Assembly: GCA_002946415.1 (NCBI GenBank)
Contig: NJPS01000043.1
Coordinates: 822,014-886,013 of the forward strand
Length of the DNA: 64,000 nt
Reading direction: 5' to 3'
DNA from: Rutstroemia sp. NJR-2017a BVV2
Lineage: Eukaryota; Ascomycota; Leotiomycetes; Helotiales; Rutstroemiaceae
Shown: piece by piece, positions 23,692-34,525 of the stretch
Position numbering within the stretch: the first letter of the stretch is position 1
Layout of the letters: each line of letters opens with the position of its first letter
The notes under the pieces: generated by a model
What the model saw: the letters and a program-made list of their open reading frames with translations, nothing else
Databases searched by the model: none
What the model was told of the DNA's origin: nothing
Translations under genes and position numbers: made by a program

Positions 23692-25067
23692 ATGGCGCCC
23701 GCTCCAGAACAAGCCCAAACGGGCAATCCAATCGGACCCCATCCTTCGTTCATCCAAGTCGCGAAGCCTTATATGTTCCAGCAGCAAATTCAATCACAGC
23801 TCGTGATAATGGGCACGAATCCATCGCGAGAAGATCAGTTCAGGTTACAAGGTGTGACGTGGATCAACGATGTTAGGATCGCATTGCAGCTGTGAGTGTC
23901 GGTTCTATGTTGTTTGTAAAGCATCCGCTGACTTCTCCAGCCCTGTGCGCACATTTTGTACTGCGGTGACCTACTATCATAGGTTTCGACTCATTCACAA
24001 AGATACCGAATATCAATATCAGGATGCTGCTGCGGCGGCACTCCTTACGGCATGTAAGATCGAAGATACTTTGAAGAAATCTAAAGATATTCTTTGCGCG
24101 GCTCATAATTTGAAGCACTCGGCGGCTGAACATTTGAGCTCGGATGACAGTGTAAGTAAACCGATTGTCACATGTGGCTAAGCTGACCTCTCTGTAGGTC
24201 TTTGAAGGTCCTTCCAAGGTTGTCATTGGCTTGGAACGTCTTATGCTCGAAGCATCCGTTTTCGATTTCCGTGTCCGATATCCACAGAAACATTTAATAA
24301 AACTGGTTAAGAAGGGCGGTATTCAGAAAGATGTCGCGCAGGTGGCATATCAGGTCATGCTGGATCTCTATCGGACGTTCGCGCCTCTAAAACAAACATG
24401 TTCTACCATGGCTTTCGCGTGTGTAGAACTCGCTACTCTGATTGTAGAGAAGCAAAAGGGATGGCGAGGACCTCCTTACAAGAAATGGTGGACTAGTCGC
24501 TCTGAGATCATGGAAACGATGCTAGATTTATTGGACTTGTACACACACTTCCAGAAGCAATCCCTCGTTGGACCGTCACATCACATCGACAAATTTATCA
24601 ACATTCGACTCAAAATCAACCAAGAGCTCGATGAGAAGAAATTACCCCGTCACACAGAGCACTACGAGCTTCCGCGAAACAATGGCAGTCGAGCAAATAT
24701 TAAAACTCCGAAAACACCAATTACTCCCGCTAGTCCAACCGAAGTACGATTGAACGGCAGAGATGTAGCGTCACCAGCGACCATGAGTCCCAAATCTTCT
24801 AGCTCTGGCAGAAGAGGCATTGGAACGCGTGGCCAGGATGGCACGGTGCGCTTCATGCTGGATGCAAACACAGCGAAAGAGGAGAGGGATACCGTGAATG
24901 AATACTTCCGGAATGAATTTGAAGACTATGAAGTAGAAGTCGAGGAAGCTGTACCGGTGGAGCCTATACCAACTCTGCATACAAATAATAGGAGGGGACC
25001 GCATCATGATGGGAGGCATGGGAGAGATCACCATCATCACCATTTTAACAAGCGGATGAGGCGATAG
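23692..25067 (+). CDS. CTK2: Ctk2-like cyclin, CTD kinase subunit beta
   Basis: Exons 23692-23891, 23941-24151 and 24198-25067 close in frame to 426 residues. Two cyclin boxes are visible: the first with QGVTWINDVRIALQLPVRTF, HRFRLIHKDTEYQ and ALLTACKIEDTLKKSKDI, the second around KHLIKLVKKGG to LDLLDLYTHFQKQ. The C-terminal third is Ser/Pro-rich and ends in a His/Arg-rich tail. Ctk2 is the cyclin of the CTDK-I complex, which phosphorylates Ser2 in the C-terminal repeats of RNA polymerase II during elongation; it pairs with kinase Ctk1 and subunit Ctk3, neither of which is in this window. Introns are 49 and 46 nt, among the shortest here. Confidence 0.88.
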
Positions 25068-25311
25068 GAGGGAGATTGTGGGAAGAGGAAGACTGGGAAG
25101 GGAGCATGGTATGGCGTTTGGGGTGAAAGGGAATGAATATCTTGTAAAATAGCTGTATATGGGAAGAGTATAAAGGTTGGAACCTGGGTGTTTGATGGGA
25201 GATACCCCATATCAATTGATGTCTGAGATGAGAGCTTGTTGCATCCTGATGTTGCACTTGTCCCTTTTCATGAATGGTGCCGGTTAGAAAGTAGGTCGGC
25301 GAGCGGGTATA
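25068..25311. other. CTK2 3' region up to the MITE-like element
   Basis: Downstream region of the cyclin gene; no further structure seen before the inverted repeat begins at 25312. Confidence 0.5.
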
Positions 25312-25557
25312 GACAGTCTCTTCGGAGTAGAAAAAACAGGCCGATTTAGAACAATATTGAAGCTATTTACTATTATCCAACAAATATCCTAAAAGTCCTA
25401 AAAGTCCTAAAAATCCTAAAATATTAGAAATACTAAGGATATTATCACTAAATAAATATCCTAAAGACTTTGAGAGATTATAAAGTTCTTATTATCATTT
25501 TTGTACTGAGAGCCTCAGATGGGCCTGTTTTTTCTCCTCCGAAGAGACAGTGACTGT
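25312..25557. mobile_element. MITE-like element, Tc1/mariner-type ends
   Basis: About 246 bp with terminal inverted repeats. The left end reads ACAGTCTCTTCGGAG then T then AGAAAAAACAGGCC (25312-25342); the right end (25522-25557), read on the minus strand, has CTCTTCGGAG then G then AGAAAAAACAGGCC, so 24 of 25 bases of the inner part match. The right end has six more bases, CACTGT, between ACAGT and CTC. TATA lies next to both outer ends (25308-25311 region and 25558-25561), as expected for a TA target duplication. The 180-bp interior is AT-rich with tandem CCTAAAA-type units and no coding capacity. Structure is seen; the class is inferred from the ACAGT ends and TA target. Confidence 0.75.
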
Positions 25558-25582
25558 TATACACTCACTTACTCACAATGCA

Positions 25583-25623
25583 GACAAACAAACAAACAAA
25601 CAATCAATCAATCAATCAATCAG
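25583..25623. repeat. Compound microsatellite (ACAA)n(ATCA)n
   Basis: Four to five ACAA units followed directly by about five ATCA units, 22 bp beyond the right end of the MITE-like element. Confidence 0.85.
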
Positions 25624-26370
25624 TCTAGGCGTCTGAGTATTTTCGCCAAACAATGACTAATTCCAGCTGATGATGAAATTGAGGCCATTGATCTTGGTCG
25701 AGTCGTGCAACATTTGATTGGTCGTAGAATGGGGTGATGTTTCAATTGGTGAAGAGGCCCATGGACCCTGTTTTGGGTAGCATGTGAAGATCATTGGAGG
25801 GGGCCTTGGAAGCGATGACGCTCTTTTTTTCTCGTTTGCGGGTGCGTGAGGTCAAGGGAATTGGCTGGAGAAGCAAGGAAACTTGAAGTTGCCCAACTGG
25901 TGGGATGGGAATATAAAAATACCAATTCAATATCTCTCATTTTGTGATTAATTAATTGATCGATTGATTCTCTAATTCTCTTTCACGCCCTTATCCAAGT
26001 ACAAAGTTACCACAAAGAAGACTTCTATTATCGCTCATACAAGAACATCGCAAGCAAAAGCAAAAGAAAGAGCGCAGCTACCAGCCCGTACAGAAAGCGC
26101 ATACGTATTCGTACACTGCACCATCAAAAAATCGCTTGTGTGACGCATTGGCAGGGATTTCCAGTTCAAGTTCCAGCCACTTCTACCAGCTCTTCGCACA
26201 AACCCATCTGTTCTGTTACTTACACTACCACCTTTGCAACATTTCGCACACGACCACGAATACTTTGCAATTCGATTGAAACAAGAACGACTCGAAGTCT
26301 TCTACAACCCAATTATCACTATTTGATTCGTTCACCAGCTAGCTAGAGTAGATAGCAAGCTTCTTCCACA
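25624..26370. other. Promoter and leader of the TMEM33-like gene
   Basis: About 750 bp upstream of the start codon at 26371. ATTAATTAATTGATCGATTGATT at about 25946-25970 is AT-rich. No convincing upstream exon was found. Confidence 0.5.
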
Positions 26371-27525
26371 ATGGCTCCCCCACCTCCAGCTAGTCTTCCA
26401 CTTCAGCAAAGGCTTATACAGCTCGCGCAGACGCTGCAATGTAAGTCTGAGACCTCCAGGAACATGCGGAGAATGAATGCTGATTCTGATGTTCGCTAGT
26501 TGCGTGGTTCGTAGGGTATGTCGATATTTCTGTTCTTGTTCCTTTCCCCGCATGCCAGCGAAGCTACGTATGAGCTGGAAGCTTGGAGACTACTTGTACA
26601 CTCTGGTGGTTCTTTTAGCAGCTCTATCGGCTTCACAAGTCAACCTACACTCTTATTTGGACTCGGGTAATCTTGTTCCGCTGCTAATATTGACTGTAGA
26701 CACTTATCGCTGCTCTTCTGTATCGTCAGATATGGGCTTTCCTACATTTCCTTCAACTACTATTCGCGATGGGCCATATTCTCATACCGTCTGGCCTTCA
26801 TCTCGGCAGCTGCAACATACGGTATTGTAGTCTACAAGGCATTCCGTGCTCGCGCCAGAGCTGGAAGAGCTCAAGGCGGCCTTATCTCGCTCGTAGCTGA
26901 TGAGAACGTTCAATATTTGGGTATGTAATTCACGGAAAGATCGGAAAACAATCTGCTAACACGAGTCACAGGAATGGCACTTGTCTGGCTATTCTCCAAG
27001 CAATACCCTCTTGCCATGCTTCCATTCGGTGTTTACTCTATCTTCCACGTCGCAACTTACACCCGCACAAACCTTATCCCCACTATTCAACCCCAACAGC
27101 CGGGAGCTTCCGCACCAGGTGCTTCCCCGACCTCCAAGACCGCCCAAAAGCCCAACGCATTGGCCGATACCATTGGTAGATTTGTGAAGGAGTACTATGA
27201 CACTTCTATGGGCCTTGTTGCTCTTCTCGAGATTCTCCTTTGGGGTCGTCTGCTCCTCGCTGCTATCACTTTCTCCAAGGGTTCCTGGATCTTGATCACC
27301 ATCTATACAGCATTCCTTCGTGCGCGATTCGCCCAAAGTGCTTTCGTTCAAGGACAATTCAGACAAGTGGAGGCCAGAATTGACAGTCTTGTTGGAGCTC
27401 AATCCACTCCACCAGCAGCGAGACAGGTCTGGGAAGGTGTCAAGGGTAGCGCTAGATCTTTCCATGATGCTACCGATATTGGAAAGTACGTTCAAGGGCC
27501 AGCCGGACAAAAGAAGTCCTCATAA
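26371..27525 (+). CDS. POM33: TMEM33/Pom33-family ER and nuclear-envelope protein
   Basis: Exons 26371-26440, 26500-26515, 26700-26920 and 26972-27525 close in frame to 286 residues. Exon 2 is a 16-nt microexon supplying AWFVG of the conserved FAWFVGH segment; intron 2 (184 nt) is long for this locus. The remainder shows the membrane segments YGLSYISFNYYSRWAIFSYR, MALVWLFSKQYPLAMLPFG and LVALLEILLWGRLLLA, plus the C-terminal helix FLRARFAQSAFVQGQFRQVE. Members (yeast Pom33/Per33, fission yeast Tts1, animal TMEM33) reside in ER and nuclear envelope, shape tubular ER and help place nuclear pores. Without the microexon the frame does not continue into the FAWFVGH motif, which supports the model. 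Confidence 0.88.
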
Positions 27526-28581
27526 ACAACACGTACCATACAACAATCCAAAAATGAGAAGAAGTCGTCGTTAGCCGAGGTCATTCAAAGGCATTGATGA
27601 AAATGGAAAATTTGGTATGGAATGGTAGAAATACCGGGGTGACAAGAGTCGTACAGAGATACATGAACAGCAAGAGATACAGGGCTGGATTCAGGACGAC
27701 AAAAGATTTGACCAGATGACATTTTACTCTTCTGGGCGTCCTCGCCCTTCAGCGACTGGTCGGGATCTCCCTTTACTAGGATTTGATCATCTATGATTGA
27801 TGATTAGCGAGAGATGGAGGACATGAGATATGAGAATTGTGTATTCGTACTCAGTAGCGAGCATCGTTTCCTTTTTGTTTGTGTTTCCTTTATCGGTGCG
27901 GCTGTGGATGTGGCGGCGTTTGTCCTTATGTGTATGCAGATTCTAATGAAAAGCTCTTAAATCAAGTCACCATTAGGTGTGCTGTGGTTGTGAATGTGGT
28001 GTGTTTGCTGGGGTTTGTTCTGCGTTGTTCACTCTCCAGATTGGGTGAATATTCGATGTTATTTCTTTGACGGGATTTTCTGTCACACTTCTCTTGATCC
28101 CGCAAATTCAGACAAAGTGTCTGCCGCCGTTCACCGTCACCAGTCATACCCTCTAAATTCGATGAGAGATGCTGTATTTATCAGACTTCATGACACTCAC
28201 TTAGTCTGACGTTGTTGTTCGCCCGGCTTTGAGTACTCGTACATAGGACTCATACAATGCTCTTTGTTGTTGACGGACATGTATAGATTCCTTGTTTCGA
28301 ATAAGACACGAACAATGCTAGATCTTGGAAATAAGGTACGAAGCATTCCGTTCAATTGTCAAGCTCTGGTTTGACACGCCTCCTGCTGTTGTTCCTCTGC
28401 TTGCTTGAAGTTTCATGGGTCTGGGGGTACTTTTGCTTTTTGTTTTAGTTTTAAGAGCATTTTTGTGCTGGATATCGATCTATCTGTAGTCTTCTTCGCT
28501 CTTTGGTGTAGCGCATGCTTGATATCGAGGATTGAGGAGATTGACATATACAAAGGTGGATGGGTATAAGTCCACAGCAGG
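27526..28581. other. Intergenic, about 1 kb
   Basis: Holds the 3' region of the TMEM33-like gene and the promoter of the next rightward gene. Nothing recognisable was found. Confidence 0.5.
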
Positions 28582-29520
28582 ATGGACAGAGCAGGTTATT
28601 TTGAGCCGGGAAGACGACATGAGCGGGAAGGGGCTTCTCGGGAACGGGCTTCTTGGGAACCTGTTCCACGGAGATCTATGTCAAGGGAACCTGCTCCATT
28701 TAGACCTAGGTCACGGGAACCCATCGACATGATCGAGCTTGGATATATCCAGCACAAGTCGACAGAATCCGGTAGACCAAACCAAGTCCACATCCAACTC
28801 CCCCGCATCTCTCTCCACGCTTCCTCCGCCCGCTTCCGTCGCACCGACGATTCACGCTCCAAGGTCTGGTCCATCAGAACCTTCACCGGCCAGGAACAAA
28901 TCGCTCTGGAGATGAGCCTCTACCACGGCGATCTCAATCTCGTCTTACTCCACTTCGCCGACTGGCTGAACACAGGTCGTGCCCCGCTGTCGAGGACGAT
29001 ATGCTCGTGGGACTTGTGGCATTTCGGCCACGTCATTGACGCGCCTATGTACCAGGACGACATCATCCGCACGATGTTGCGAGACGCGGACCGGAACAAG
29101 AATCCTGCGGGTGTTATCCTTGGCAGGGCTGGGGAGGAGACGAAGTATCTACGGCATTGCTGGAAGAGCAGCGGGTTTGGCATGCAGAGGGGCTTGACGC
29201 CGAGTAAGTGCACCAAGAGGTGGACGGATAGACAGTTTCTATAACTGCTGCTCGATACGCTGGTTTGTCTAGGGCCGGATGACCCGTGTGTGGAGGAGCT
29301 GGTGAGCGGGGGCGGGCATATCGCTGTGTTTTTGATGAAGTCGCTGGTGGCGGTGGCGGATGCGGGGAGGGGAGTTGATCAACCGTGGGATGAGAGGTGG
29401 GCGTGGAAGTACTGCGTGCAGAATCTGGATGATGGTGGGCAGAGAAGAAGTAGGCGGGCACGGGAGGATGAGAGGGACGATGACTTGCTGCAGGATGGCT
29501 TTCATAGATTCACGATCTAA
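28582..29520 (+). CDS. Uncharacterised protein, 289 aa, with SRE/REP repeats
   Basis: Exons 28582-29203 and 29273-29520 join across a 69-nt intron (GTAAGT..CTAG, CTAT/CTGCT region before the acceptor) to give 289 residues. The first 48 residues contain repeated Arg-Glu pieces (SRERASWEP, SMSREPAPF, RSREP), encoded by related 24-30-bp units. After this the protein is globular-looking: QVHIQLPRISLHASSARFRR, WSIRTFTGQEQIALEMSLYH, WDLWHFGHVIDAPMYQDD, ending in an acidic/Arg-rich tail. I do not recognise a family. There is no signal peptide or membrane helix. Codon use resembles neighbours, so it is likely a true gene, perhaps lineage-restricted. Confidence 0.7.
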
Positions 29521-29773
29521 TGCCCGAGACGTTTCCTGGTTACTACTAGTATATCATCATCATGCTTTCTTTACCTTGCGTATCCCTTGCAGGTCAGTTT
29601 ACCATTGTCAATCTCTCCCGTTGATGAGTATCTATATCATGTCATCATCAAGATAGCAGAGTATCCAGCCCGGTGCTCATCTCTATCGATCTAGTATCGA
29701 CTTATTCATTTATATGTTTTCCTTTTGTAACATAAAACAACACAAACATAAATCTCCGATCCCATCATAAATT

Positions 29774-29979
29774 TTTGAATCTGAAATATCACAATTCCTT
29801 TTCATTATCTAAAGTTCATTTCCGACAAATAAAGTTCCTTCTCACGAGAGAATGTGAAGTGCCTATCAGGTCACCACAAAGCTTCGAATCCAAAATATCA
29901 CAAGTCCATTTCCTCAGCTAAAGCTCATTCTCAACAAACAGATTTCCCCTCCCGAAAGAAAGTGAAGTCCCTATCAAGT
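29774..29979. repeat. Degenerate tandem duplication, two units of about 97 bp
   Basis: Unit A at 29774-29871 and unit B at 29883-29979 align along their whole length with one single-base gap: both start TTxGAATCxxAAATATCACAA and end GTGAAGTxCCTATCAxGT. By eye about three quarters of positions match. The units are separated by 11 bp. Neither unit is coding. Confidence 0.85.
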
Positions 29980-30564
29980 AAAACAAAAATAACCTTAACT
30001 CATTTCCATCCTCGTGCTCCTCCTCTCTTCCCTCATGCATGTCATCGTCTTCACCACAGTCAGTCTACTTACTCATCAAAGCCTACTTACTTACTCATCA
30101 CCTAGCCCTATCCTCATCAAAGCATACCGCACCGACGAAGGATCTCGAGGAAATGAGTAAGGTCCGTCCAGTCCGTTTAGCCACACGGTTGAATCTCGCG
30201 CTTACTTTTCGTGCTTTCATCTCCACCAAATCTCTATTCTTTCACGTACAAAACATGCACAGCCTCAAATATCATGGCGCTTAAGCTCACATTTTTCCAC
30301 CTCCAAGCCTGGGCTAAATTGATTTAGGCAATTTTACTCCACTTTTGCGGTCTGGACAAATTTGCTTTTTTCGTGAGGTTTCTCGTAATGCTTGACCTAC
30401 AGTGTGCGGTGTAAAAGTCGTTGGCAAATGTTTTGACGTACGGAATTACCGCTTCGGGTTACGCTGCTGCGAGAGTTTGTGGTGGGGGCGCGGATGCTGC
30501 TGGAGTTAGTACAAGTGTGCATACTCTGTAGACGATAGATGGGATGAGGATTCCTGGGGACGGG

Positions 30565-30570
30565 GTATAT
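30565..30570 (+). promoter_or_regulatory. TATA-like box upstream of the 8-Cys secreted protein gene
   Basis: TATATA in a G-rich setting about 335 bp before the ATG at 30904. The same GGGGTATATAG context precedes the second small secreted gene (54274). Promoter use is inferred. Confidence 0.35.
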
Positions 30571-30903
30571 AGGTTGGGATCTCCCTTGACGCGGATTGGG
30601 GTTGGCTTTTTTAGTTTGCGAACGATAAGTTTATCTTGAGACGCTCTTTGAATTTGTTTGATATTGTGGATTTTTGATCTGTGTATTGGGACGGGAATAT
30701 AACACGGTCTTTACGTTATTGAAATACAGCTGCGAGAGTTACAGTCGCAGAGTACGACGTCGATTGGATACAATTTTGCGTCAGCCATACGGTCCTTACT
30801 TTTCAGATCCATCACCTAATCTATACCTTGAAGCAAAATTTATCTCATTGGTTATACATCATCGATACTCTTCCTTCATTATCACGACCTTACATAACCA
30901 ACC

Positions 30904-31420
30904 ATGCATTCCTTCGCCAGCTTCCAAACTCTTCTCCTCCTCCTCTCCTCCATCGTCTCCCTCTCAACCGCCACACCAGCCTGCTGCGAATACACCTCTC
31001 TATCCGCCATAACCGAACAGGTACATTCCCACCCCTCTATCCCTCTCCGTCCCTCCTCACAAAACTAACACACACCACCAGACCCAACCCAAAGCACCCC
31101 TCATCCAACCCCCCTCCTCGATCCTCTCCTCCACCTCCAGAGAATACTTCATCCACCTCCCCACCCACCACAGCTGCACTGCATCCTATCTCGGATATTT
31201 CACCTCGGAAACATGCGGACATACCGTTAGTCGACTACTGTGTCTCGATAAGGACGACTCGCGTTTCCCGAAGGGTATGAAGGGTGTGTATCTGGCGGTC
31301 GATGTCAAGACTGAGGGGCTGGATTGCGTCACGGAGGCGGTGGCGGATATGGTGGGGATGGAGGTGCAGGATGTGGTGTGTAGGGGTGGGAGGGGGATGT
31401 GTTTAGGGTTGGATAGCTGA
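30904..31420 (+). CDS. Small secreted cysteine-rich protein, 151 aa
   Basis: Exons 30904-31020 and 31082-31420 join in phase 0 across a 61-nt intron (GTACAT..CCAG, CTAAC branch site). The product starts with a clear signal peptide (SFQTLLLLLSSIVSLSTATPA); the mature part of about 130 residues has eight cysteines, beginning with a CC pair at the predicted cleavage point, then one each in HHSCTAS, ETCGHTV, RLLCLDK, GLDCVTE, DVVCRGG and GMCLGLD. An even cysteine number suggests disulfide bonds. I do not recognise the family. Small size, secretion and cysteines fit candidate effectors or wall-associated proteins, but no function is shown. Much of exon 2 is read over by longer overlapping frames on the same strand, so it is easily missed. 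Confidence 0.75.
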
Positions 31421-31922
31421 GGGGTGAGAAGGGAGGGAGAGGTGGCTATGAGGAGAAGAAGGGTGGATGTGCATTGGGCGGAGTATGGGAGTGGGAAATC
31501 ATGTTACCATTTTGGTAATGAATTACTTGTATGAGAGTATGGGGTTATGTATTATTTGATGAATGCTGGATGGTCTGAATTTGTAATTTGGGAAGGGTGG
31601 TCTGACTGGATTTATGATACCAATTTCGTTTCTATCACTCTAGAAGATAATACTCCAAAATTCTGTATTTATGTGTAAATAGTTAATGAACAAATACCGC
31701 ACTGAGTAGAGAACCAAGACCATAAATGAAGAACAGAAATCATTGCATTCTAAACTAACAAACCCAATCTACCTAACTCTTCTCCTTCCATAATTCAAAC
31801 AAATAACAAATTTCTACGCAAACAATCACTTTGCACAGATAAAAAGACATCTTCACAGCTCTCCAAAGCCTAGCTTCAAATCGACAGGTCATCCATTCAG
31901 CAACCAGCCAAATCATTCCATC
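31421..31922. other. Intergenic between convergent genes
   Basis: 3' sides of the secreted-protein gene and the first cupin gene. Nothing else seen. Confidence 0.6.
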
Positions 31923-32631
31923 CTAACCACTCTTCTTCCCCGGCGGCGTGAAGCTCTCCTCCAACGGCTGTCCATCCGCCAAAACAATCTTCTGAGCCCC
32001 AGCCATAAATGCTAGACATCCTATTGCAAACAGTCAGCCCATACTCCTCCCAAATTCCCATCTCAAAACCAAAAGCAGGAAAATAATAAAACAACTCACT
32101 CGTCCACTCCCCCGTCCTATTCTCCCACGTATGCATCGTCCCCCTCTGCACAACCACATCGCCCTCCTTGAGCACACGCTCCTCTCCCCCATCCACCCGC
32201 AGCACCAGTTCTCCCTTTAGCACAACCATGTAATCGCAAGTCACAGTTCTGTGCGTCGGGGTAATGTAATTTGGCGGGAAATCCGTCGTGCAGAGCACGG
32301 TGCCGTTGGGCAGGGGACGGGGGATAGAGGGGGGGGAGGAGGTTGGTGGGGTGATGAGCGAGGCGGGGAGGGAGGGGATGCTGTGGATGGTGGTGAAGCC
32401 TGAGGCGGTGGGGCCGAAGGGGTGGTGTGCGGGGAGGAGGGCGTCGGAGTGGATGGTGGAGCGGCCGGTGGGGGTGTGAGAGGTGGTGATTACGCGGACG
32501 GGGGGGTAGGGGGACATTTTGGGGGTGGGAGGGGGGGTGGGTGTGCTGCTTGTGGTGGGAGTGGTGGTTGCTTCGGGGTGGGTTTTGCTGTTGTTGAGGT
32601 TTTTGAGGATGTTGCGGAATGGTTTGGACAT
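31923..32631 (-). CDS. Cupin-domain protein, 206 aa
   Basis: Exons 32631-32100 and 32011-31923 join across an 88-nt intron (GTGAGT..CTAG), giving 206 residues and the end FMAGAQKIVLADGQPLEES followed by FTPPGKKSG. The cupin beta-barrel lies at about residues 110-190: RTVTCDYMVVLKGELVLRVDGGE, VLKEGDVVVQRGTMHTWEN, with the second metal-type His in TMHTW; the first cupin motif has few histidines, so metal binding is uncertain. The N-terminal 38 residues are Thr/Pro-rich; an in-frame ATG at residue 39 (32517) would start right at the conserved part (MSPYPPVRVITT). Proteins of this type occur near oxidoreductases in many fungi, but no reaction can be assigned. Confidence 0.82.
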
Positions 32632-34525
32632 GGAGAAGGGAGATGAACGTCAAGGAGCTGATGATGATGATGATAGTGATGATGATTGAATGCAAAACAC
32701 AGGACCTCAACCTCCTACTTATATCCTCTCCTCTCTTTTCCCTCCTTCCTTCCATTCATTCTCCCATAGGCAACCACTAAGCCGCGCCTCTTCCCAAACC
32801 CAAAAAAGCCCTCTTCTCTTCACTGTCGTCGCCATCAACAAACACAAAATCCCGAAAACCTACAAAATGCTGAATAAGAAATCACCAAAGCGAAAGGCCG
32901 AACCCGCGAACCAGAACGCCTGTAAATCCTACCTGCGCCGCAGCAGCCCCGGCATACACATTTTGGGTAAGTAGGCAGATTGCGCTCCCACGTGTAGGAT
33001 TCAGATCCGTGGGGTGATGAGTAAGAATTCCTAAGTGCGAAGGCCGAGGGCGAGGGGAATTTGTGTACTCGGAGAGGGATTGTGCGGTGGGCTTGTTTGG
33101 TAGATGTGTACGATTGCGAGTAGGATACAAGTATAGTGTTTTACGTACAGGAGCGCATCATCTCTTTACAGTTACCGTGGTTTCAGGTACCTGCCTAGTG
33201 CTTTGTGCTTTTGTATGGTTTTCTTGGAGATAAGTTAGTTTCATCATTATTCTTCACGCGTCGTCGTTGTTGTGCCCCGCAGCTGCGTGGTTTACTGAAG
33301 CTCCTTCGATTGAATACTCGTCGTGGATTTGGTGGTTCAATATGCAAGTTCGATATAGCCGTCGGTACGGGCCGCAGTTAACGAGCAAATGGTATCCGAA
33401 GCAGGAAGCATTTTGTTCGTGGTCGCACATATCTGGAAATCACCATTTGCTGCGAAGTCGCGCAAGGCGAAGAGATCCTCGAGATAAGATGAGAGGCTAG
33501 GACGCGCCAGTGGTTATCGTGAGAAGCTGCAGTTCTGTCTGCGGGGCTTTTATTGTGGACTGCGGATGGATTTTGTTCCTCTATCTTGTCCGCGGTGTCG
33601 TGGACTATTGGTGATTTCTGGTTGGGTTAGTTGCGGTTCGGTATCGCATCCTATACCAATATAGAGCTCCCATACTTTCGTAGACCTGTTGTAAATATAG
33701 GCCATTCGGAGATTCCATATCACATCATATCTTCGCATGCGTAGAGAAAATTGAAGAGCTCAGGTTCATCAATCAGCCCTGCAATCAAAGCAAGAATGGC
33801 GGCAAGCTCATGAACGCTATGCCTCAGACGTCTCAAGCCATTTCCTTTCTGTAGATCTGACGGGCCCTATGTGAACGAGCTTCTTCAGCGGGCCTTCCTA
33901 AGATTGATTGGTCACCAGCTAGGCATTTTGAACCCTCCAACACCATAGGATAACACGTAAAAAGGCGTTCCCATAAATCAACCCCTGAATATAATATTTC
34001 ACTTTCGAGCTGCCCCCCAAATTTCTTGCTTGCACGGATAATACCCTCCGACAATCACGCACTGGCAGCCGCGTCATTGTGTGCACCCGGCAGCAGGGGG
34101 TTGTTTAACCTTAAGCATAACGGAGAACACCTGCATTGGGGCTCAGCTTCCTACTTGGTAGAATGATAGGAGGTTTCCAACTTAGATTGCTAAGTTATCA
34201 CATTGAGTGTGCAGTAAGATTCGTCACACCCGGAATAGAGGTTAGGCGACTCTTCCCCTGGTCTAACGTCTCGCTTCTCGTAAGAAAGAGAGTAGGTCGG
34301 TATTACAACTATGTTATCTTCAATACACCGGCCCCATGACGGCAAACGGTGTATATAATGGCGCCAGGAGATTCCTAGATTCCTAGATCCCCCCTAGATT
34401 TCCAAAACCTTAGCATTATTGTCTTTCCGTAGAACTTTATCCCATCACCTTCCGCAAAGATCTAGATCGGGATTCCCACCCCACTCCAAACAGCGAAACG
34501 GACAAAGATCTCGTGCACAGACCCC
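32632..34525. other. Divergent promoter region between two cupin genes
   Basis: 1.9 kb. It holds a GATGATGAT run near 32660-32690 and a TCCTAGAT-type repeat near 34373-34398 (ATTCCTAGATTCCTAGAT). No exon, RNA gene or transposon end was supported. Confidence 0.5.

Larger units (their letters stand above)
29521..30903. other. Intergenic with a degenerate duplication
   Basis: 1.4 kb between two rightward genes. It contains the 97-98-bp degenerate direct repeat listed separately and, nearer the next gene, a TATATA box at about 30565-30570. No exon was supported. Confidence 0.55.
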
